Below are positions 5,777 through 8,318 of a DNA stretch of 8,318 nucleotides, one piece after another. The notes under the pieces are model-generated. The model was given only the letters and a program-made list of their open reading frames with translations. It ran no database searches and was not told the origin of the DNA. Both the position numbers and the translations under genes were made by a program. Position 1 is the first letter of the stretch. Each line of letters begins with the position of its first letter. This DNA comes from JBCCFX01 sp039029515 (GTDB taxonomy: Bacteria; Planctomycetota; Phycisphaerae; Phycisphaerales; SM1A02), in assembly GCA_039029515.1 (NCBI GenBank), contig JBCCFX010000176.1:1-8318 (forward strand), given 5' to 3'.

Positions 5777-7060
5777 TCAGTTCGCGCTCATCGGCTTGAC
5801 TGTGCAGTTGCCCGATCCGGTATCGACGATGATCTTCACGCCATCGTCACCGCGCGTGGCCCCGGTGGGATCGTACTTCGTACCGTGTATGGCCGCATCG
5901 TCGAAGCCGATGTACATCGAACCGGAACCCTGATCGGCATTCAGCGTGAATGCAGCATCTGGATGCAACATGATCGTCACGCTGCCGGAACCGGTATCGC
6001 ATTCGAGGTATTCGCTTGCGCGCATGTCACTTTGAATGGTGATGCCGCCCGAGCCGGTGTCTGCGACCATGCGATGGAACGTCGCGCCGTCAACGCGAAT
6101 GCCGCCCGAGCCGGTGTCGGCGGTGATGACTTCGGCATGCCCCGTTCCGATGGCGATTCCGCCGGAACCTGTGTCGGCAATCAGTTCATCAAGGTTGATC
6201 GCGCCGATGGTGATGCCGCCTGATCCGGTGTCCGCATTGAGAATAGAACCTGATGCATCGTCGATCGTGATGGTGCCTGATCCAGTATCAACGAGACTGT
6301 CGCCATCAACGATGCCGATCTTCACATCGCCCGATCCGGTGTCAATGCGCACGACACCTGAGGCTCGACCGACCACGACCGGGTTCACTGAACCGTCGAT
6401 AGCCAGGGTGCCGTCGGCTGCGTCGACATTGACATCGCCGATGTACGTCGTGAGATCAAGGGTGCCGGTATACGCGCTCGTATCAATCGGACCGGCGAGA
6501 TTGCTCAAGTGCAATTCCGTGCCCGCCGGGCACGTGATCACGAGGTCCGTGTACATGGTGATGGTCTGATCGTTGCGGCGCGTGGTGACCCACAACGGTG
6601 CGCCATCGTAACGATTGGTCTTCATCTCAAACCCGCTGCCCGACCACGGATAGTGCACTCGACGCGTGGTGTCGAGTGGATACGTCAGTGTCCACCGCGT
6701 GACGTTGGAGTCATCGGTGACTTGAATCCAGCGCATCTGATCGAGGTATGTCGAGGTGTAGGCATCGCCCGCGTTTGCATACACAGTTGCATCGACGAAT
6801 ACCGCATCGACGTCGTCCTGCCGAACGGTCACCGAGCCGGCCAGATTGCGGATCGCGACCACGCCGTCATCGCGCGGTTCAAGAACCACTTCGAATGACC
6901 GGGTTTCGAGCTGGCCGCCGGAGTCGACGGCGCCACCCATTCGAATCGACGTTTCTTTGGCGTAGGAATCCCAGTCACTGACGCCACAGGCGGTCAGGGC
7001 GATCGCGCCCGAAATCGAAAGTGCGATGGCGAGCGGGCACGACAGTGTGCGATGCATCAT
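5777..7060 (-). CDS. DUF4097-type beta-solenoid lipoprotein with DTGSG repeats
   Basis: A 427-residue envelope protein of unknown function. It starts with a lipoprotein signal peptide ending in the lipobox LTAC, so Cys25 is the probable lipidation site. The middle contains the usual DUF4097 opening (VRNLAGSVTV-like strand pairs, then LSNLAGPIDTSAYTGTLDL). From about residue 239 to 421 there are nine repeat registers, eight with DTGSG and one with DQGSG, spaced 18-21 residues across most of the array. Each gives a short strand plus a Gly/Ser turn, as expected for a right-handed beta-solenoid. DUF4097 proteins are often annotated as putative adhesins or associated with anti-sigma-like envelope proteins; neither role is shown here. 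The start at 7060 is set by AGGAG (7068-7072) 7 bases upstream; an earlier in-frame ATG at 7141 would bury the signal peptide. It lies 90 bases after the MBL-fold gene on the same strand, so co-transcription is possible. Confidence 0.88.
   Translation of the reverse strand: MMHRTLSCPLAIALSISGAIALTACGVSDWDSYAKETSIRMGGAVDSGGQLETRSFEVVLEPRDDGVVAIRNLAGSVTVRQDDVDAVFVDATVYANAGDAYTSTYLDQMRWIQVTDDSNVTRWTLTYPLDTTRRVHYPWSGSGFEMKTNRYDGAPLWVTTRRNDQTITMYTDLVITCPAGTELHLSNLAGPIDTSAYTGTLDLTTYIGDVNVDAADGTLAIDGSVNPVVVGRASGVVRIDTGSGDVKIGIVDGDSLVDTGSGTITIDDASGSILNADTGSGGITIGAINLDELIADTGSGGIAIGTGHAEVITADTGSGGIRVDGATFHRMVADTGSGGITIQSDMRASEYLECDTGSGSVTIMLHPDAAFTLNADQGSGSMYIGFDDAAIHGTKYDPTGATRGDDGVKIIVDTGSGNCTVKPMSAN
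5798..6346 (-). repeat. In-gene tandem repeats encoding the DTGSG solenoid
   Basis: Nine degenerate coding repeats. Five consecutive registers start exactly 57 bases apart on the plus strand (6042, 6099, 6156, 6213, 6270). The next is 54 bases on (6324), and the one at 5979 is 63 bases before 6042. All spacings are multiples of three. The 20-base cores around 6042 and 6099 are identical; others differ mainly at third codon positions, showing selection on the protein. Confidence 0.92.
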
Positions 7061-7067
7061 GAGTCTT

Positions 7068-7072
7068 CTCCT
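7068..7072 (-). promoter_or_regulatory. Ribosome binding site of the DUF4097 lipoprotein gene
   Basis: Minus strand AGGAG, 7 bases before the ATG at 7058-7060. It selects this Met over the next ATG immediately after it (7055-7057) and over the upstream one at 7141. Confidence 0.75.
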
Positions 7073-7150
7073 GCGCGTCCGGATCGTGTGAGTCGGGACG
7101 TCCACGGTGTCTTGTTCGGAGGAAGCGTCGGCGATTTGCATCCGGAAGGC

Positions 7151-7804
7151 TCAAAAGCCGTGGAGGACGAACGGATTTGTGCGGCGTTCGACGCCGATCG
7201 TCGACGATGGCCCGTGCCCGGGCAGAATCGCCATCTCGTCGGGCAGTGCCATGAGGACCTCGGCGATCGTATGCCGCATCGCGGCCGGGTCGCTGGTGGG
7301 GAAATCGACGCGACCGATACTCTCCTTGAAGAGCGTATCGCCGACGATGGCCTGGCCGGACGGCGCATGGACGAAAAGCACGCAGCCCGGACTATGGCCC
7401 GGAGCATGGTGTACGGTCCAGGTCGTGCCGTGGAGTTCCAGGGATTCACCGCCATGCAACAGATGTGTTGGTGGTCGACACGTGATGGGTCGACCGGCGA
7501 GTCCGGAGAGGTTCAGCATGGGATTCATGCACCATGATTCCTCCGCCTCATGCAGGTAGATGGGCACGTCGCCAAAGCGGGCGAGTGCCGCATCGATGCC
7601 CGCGATATGGTCGGCGTGGGCGTGGGTCAGCATGATGGCAATCGGTTTCAGTTTTCGGTGATCGATCGCATCGAGCAGCGCATCCGGTTCATAGCCGCAA
7701 TCGACGATCCAGCAGGTTGACTCATCACCGACTGTGACGATATGGCAGTTCGTCTGGAAGTCGCCGAGGGCGAAGGTGGTGATCTCAGGTCGCGGTTCCG
7801 TCAT
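7151..7804 (-). CDS. Metallo-beta-lactamase-fold hydrolase, glyoxalase II / YcbL-like
   Basis: A 217-residue cytosolic binuclear metallohydrolase of the GloB/YcbL group. The metal ligands are complete: THAHADH (His61, His63, Asp65, His66), His137 in APGHSPG, Asp156 in VGDTLF, and His197 in LPGHGP. The stretch GRVDFPTSDPAAM after Asp156 is typical of small YcbL-type proteins. Classical glyoxalase II enzymes are longer (about 250 residues) with a C-terminal glutathione-binding region that is absent here, so glutathione thioesterase activity is not assured. Other thioester or sulfur-related substrates are possible. The start at 7804 is supported by GGAGA (7811-7815) 6 bases upstream and gives the usual short N-terminus; the frame extends to 7912 without family-like sequence. 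It is divergent from the cupin gene, and the lipoprotein gene follows after 90 bases. Confidence 0.92.
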   Translation of the reverse strand: MTEPRPEITTFALGDFQTNCHIVTVGDESTCWIVDCGYEPDALLDAIDHRKLKPIAIMLTHAHADHIAGIDAALARFGDVPIYLHEAEESWCMNPMLNLSGLAGRPITCRPPTHLLHGGESLELHGTTWTVHHAPGHSPGCVLFVHAPSGQAIVGDTLFKESIGRVDFPTSDPAAMRHTIAEVLMALPDEMAILPGHGPSSTIGVERRTNPFVLHGF

Positions 7805-7810
7805 GAGAAA

Positions 7811-7815
7811 TCTCC
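7811..7815 (-). promoter_or_regulatory. Ribosome binding site of the MBL-fold gene
   Basis: Minus strand GGAGA, 6 bases before the ATG at 7802-7804. It decides the start against the frame's first ATG at 7912. Confidence 0.7.
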
Positions 7816-7884
7816 GAAGAGCGGGATGAGGGCCATCAGATGTGGAGTGACGGTCCGTTTCGGGTCGATGGCGCGAGCAGATCG

Positions 7885-7890
7885 TATACT
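7885..7890 (+). promoter_or_regulatory. Candidate -10 element for the cupin gene
   Basis: TATACT matches the sigma70 -10 consensus at 5 of 6 positions and lies 24 bases before the chosen ATG. That would place the transcript start about 5 bases before the ribosome binding site. No -35 match is present at 15-18 bases and there is no extended -10 TG, so support is limited. If real, it rules out a start at 7840. Confidence 0.3.
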
Positions 7891-7914
7891 CTCGCGTCGG
7901 AAGGGAAACCACTG

Positions 7915-8295
7915 ATGCTGATCCGAACTGCGGATTCCATGCCGGGCCAGGCCGTCGAAATGGACGGCGTCAAGGGTGTTTCGATGCGCCTGATGGTTGG
8001 CCGTGAGGATGGCGCGCCGAATTTCGCGATGCGGCATTTCACGGTTGAGCCCGGCGGCCACACGCCGCACCATCAGCACAACTATGAACACGAAGTGTTC
8101 GTCGTCAGCGGTGAAGGCCGGCTGGAATACGATGGCAACGTCCATACGCTTCGCGCGGGAGATGTGGCATTCGTCGAACCGAATCACATCCACCAATTCA
8201 CGAATCCGGGCACGGAACCATTTCAGTTTCTTTGCCTGGTCCCATTGGAATTCGATTGCGGACAAGATCAGACCGCAGCGGTTCCCGGGAGTTGA
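7915..8295 (+). CDS. Small single-domain cupin protein
   Basis: A 126-residue cytosolic cupin, a metal-binding beta-barrel. Cupin motif 1 is PHHQHNYEHEVFVVSGEG (51-68), with His53, His55 and His59 or Glu60 as probable metal ligands. Motif 2 is GDVAFVEPNHIHQFTN (82-97), with His93 the expected last ligand. The NFAMRHFTVEPGGHTP stretch before motif 1 is typical of stand-alone cupins whose activity is usually unassigned; dioxygenase, isomerase or ligand-sensing roles all occur in the fold. ATG 7915 is chosen because AGGG (7902-7905) lies 9 bases upstream and family members begin close to this point. The frame runs back to ATG 7840, which also has a passable AGGG, so the longer 151-residue form cannot be excluded. 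It is divergent from the MBL-fold gene and probably followed by another gene at 8314. Confidence 0.88.
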   Translation: MLIRTADSMPGQAVEMDGVKGVSMRLMVGREDGAPNFAMRHFTVEPGGHTPHHQHNYEHEVFVVSGEGRLEYDGNVHTLRAGDVAFVEPNHIHQFTNPGTEPFQFLCLVPLEFDCGQDQTAAVPGS

Positions 8296-8313
8296 GCAGA
8301 GCAGGATGACCTG

Positions 8314-8318
8314 ATGGC
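8314..8318 (+). CDS. Possible start of the next gene (cut by the window)
   Basis: ATGGC ends the window. AGGA (8303-8306) lies 7 bases upstream, a good ribosome binding site spacing, and the cupin stop is 18 bases before the ATG, so an operon partner is plausible. A nearer ATG at 8306 is followed at once by ACC TGA and is not a gene start. Only two codons are visible, so nothing can be said about the product. Confidence 0.35.

Noticed and set aside
5764..5779. Hairpin TGAGC-ACGTCA-GCTCA between the convergent DUF885 and DUF4097 genes as a shared terminator.
   Set aside because: Only 5 base pairs, no T-tract on either strand, and it overlaps the DUF4097 stop codon.
5798..6346. DTGSG resembles the DTGS active site of pepsin-type aspartic proteases.
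   Set aside because: It recurs nine times as a repeat turn at 18-21 residue spacing in a DUF4097 lipoprotein. Aspartic proteases have one or two such sites in a quite different fold context.
5979..6346. Regular 57-base periodicity suggesting a CRISPR or intergenic satellite array.
   Set aside because: The repeats are in frame inside an intact gene, differ at third codon positions, and have no unique spacers of CRISPR length between identical repeats.
6036..6569. A 177-codon plus-strand open frame opposite the lipoprotein gene, rich in MPPEPVSA repeats.
   Set aside because: It is the antisense image of the DTGSG coding repeats. It has no independent family features, and the minus-strand protein has a signal peptide, a lipobox and a ribosome binding site.
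7840..7914. Longer N-terminus for the cupin starting at 7840.
   Set aside because: The extra 25 residues show no family-like sequence and would run over the TATACT element. An upstream AGGG at proper distance keeps it possible, so it is noted in the cupin entry.

Overview
The window looks like chromosomal DNA of a free-living, moderately GC-rich Gram-negative-type bacterium. The best guess is a planctomycete, possibly of the Phycisphaerae. The clues are a twin-arginine-exported Gfo/Idh/MocA oxidoreductase, a secreted DUF885 protein, a DUF4097 lipoprotein and a short cupin, a mix common in that phylum. This taxonomic call is inference; no rRNA or tRNA gene or other phylogenetic marker is present. 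Several starts have good Shine-Dalgarno sequences (GGAGGTG, AGGAG, GGAGA), which helped trim over-long reading frames.

Layout, left to right. The end of an unknown plus-strand gene (1-53) is followed by a strong intrinsic terminator (82-107). Four genes then run leftward on the minus strand, in transcription order: a Tat-exported Gfo/Idh/MocA oxidoreductase (3796-2438), two tandem paralogous membrane proteins of unknown function (2469-1765 and 1777-1025), and signal peptidase I (872-138). The first three overlap end to start and probably form an operon; lepB follows after 152 bases. An 84-base divergent spacer separates gfo from a secreted DUF885 putative zinc hydrolase on the plus strand (3881-5755). 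That gene converges, with only 21 bases between, on a leftward pair: a metallo-beta-lactamase-fold hydrolase (7804-7151), then a DUF4097 lipoprotein built of DTGSG repeats (7060-5777). A divergent spacer leads to a small plus-strand cupin (7915-8295) and probably to the start of another gene at 8314.

Much of the coding content concerns the cell envelope: Tat- and Sec-exported proteins, a lipoprotein, two polytopic membrane proteins and signal peptidase I. No shared pathway can be shown.

The least ordinary structure is in the gfo-paralog-paralog segment. A 44-base repeat (43 of 44 identical, 40 consecutive identical) lies at both gene junctions. Each copy holds the end of one gene and the candidate start of the next, and across the two copies it is read in all three frames. 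The paralogs between the copies have diverged to roughly 30% identity by eye. This marks an old tandem duplication whose junction has been conserved or homogenised. There is no convincing mobile element, CRISPR array, defence system or RNA gene. No gene-free stretch exceeds 300 bases.
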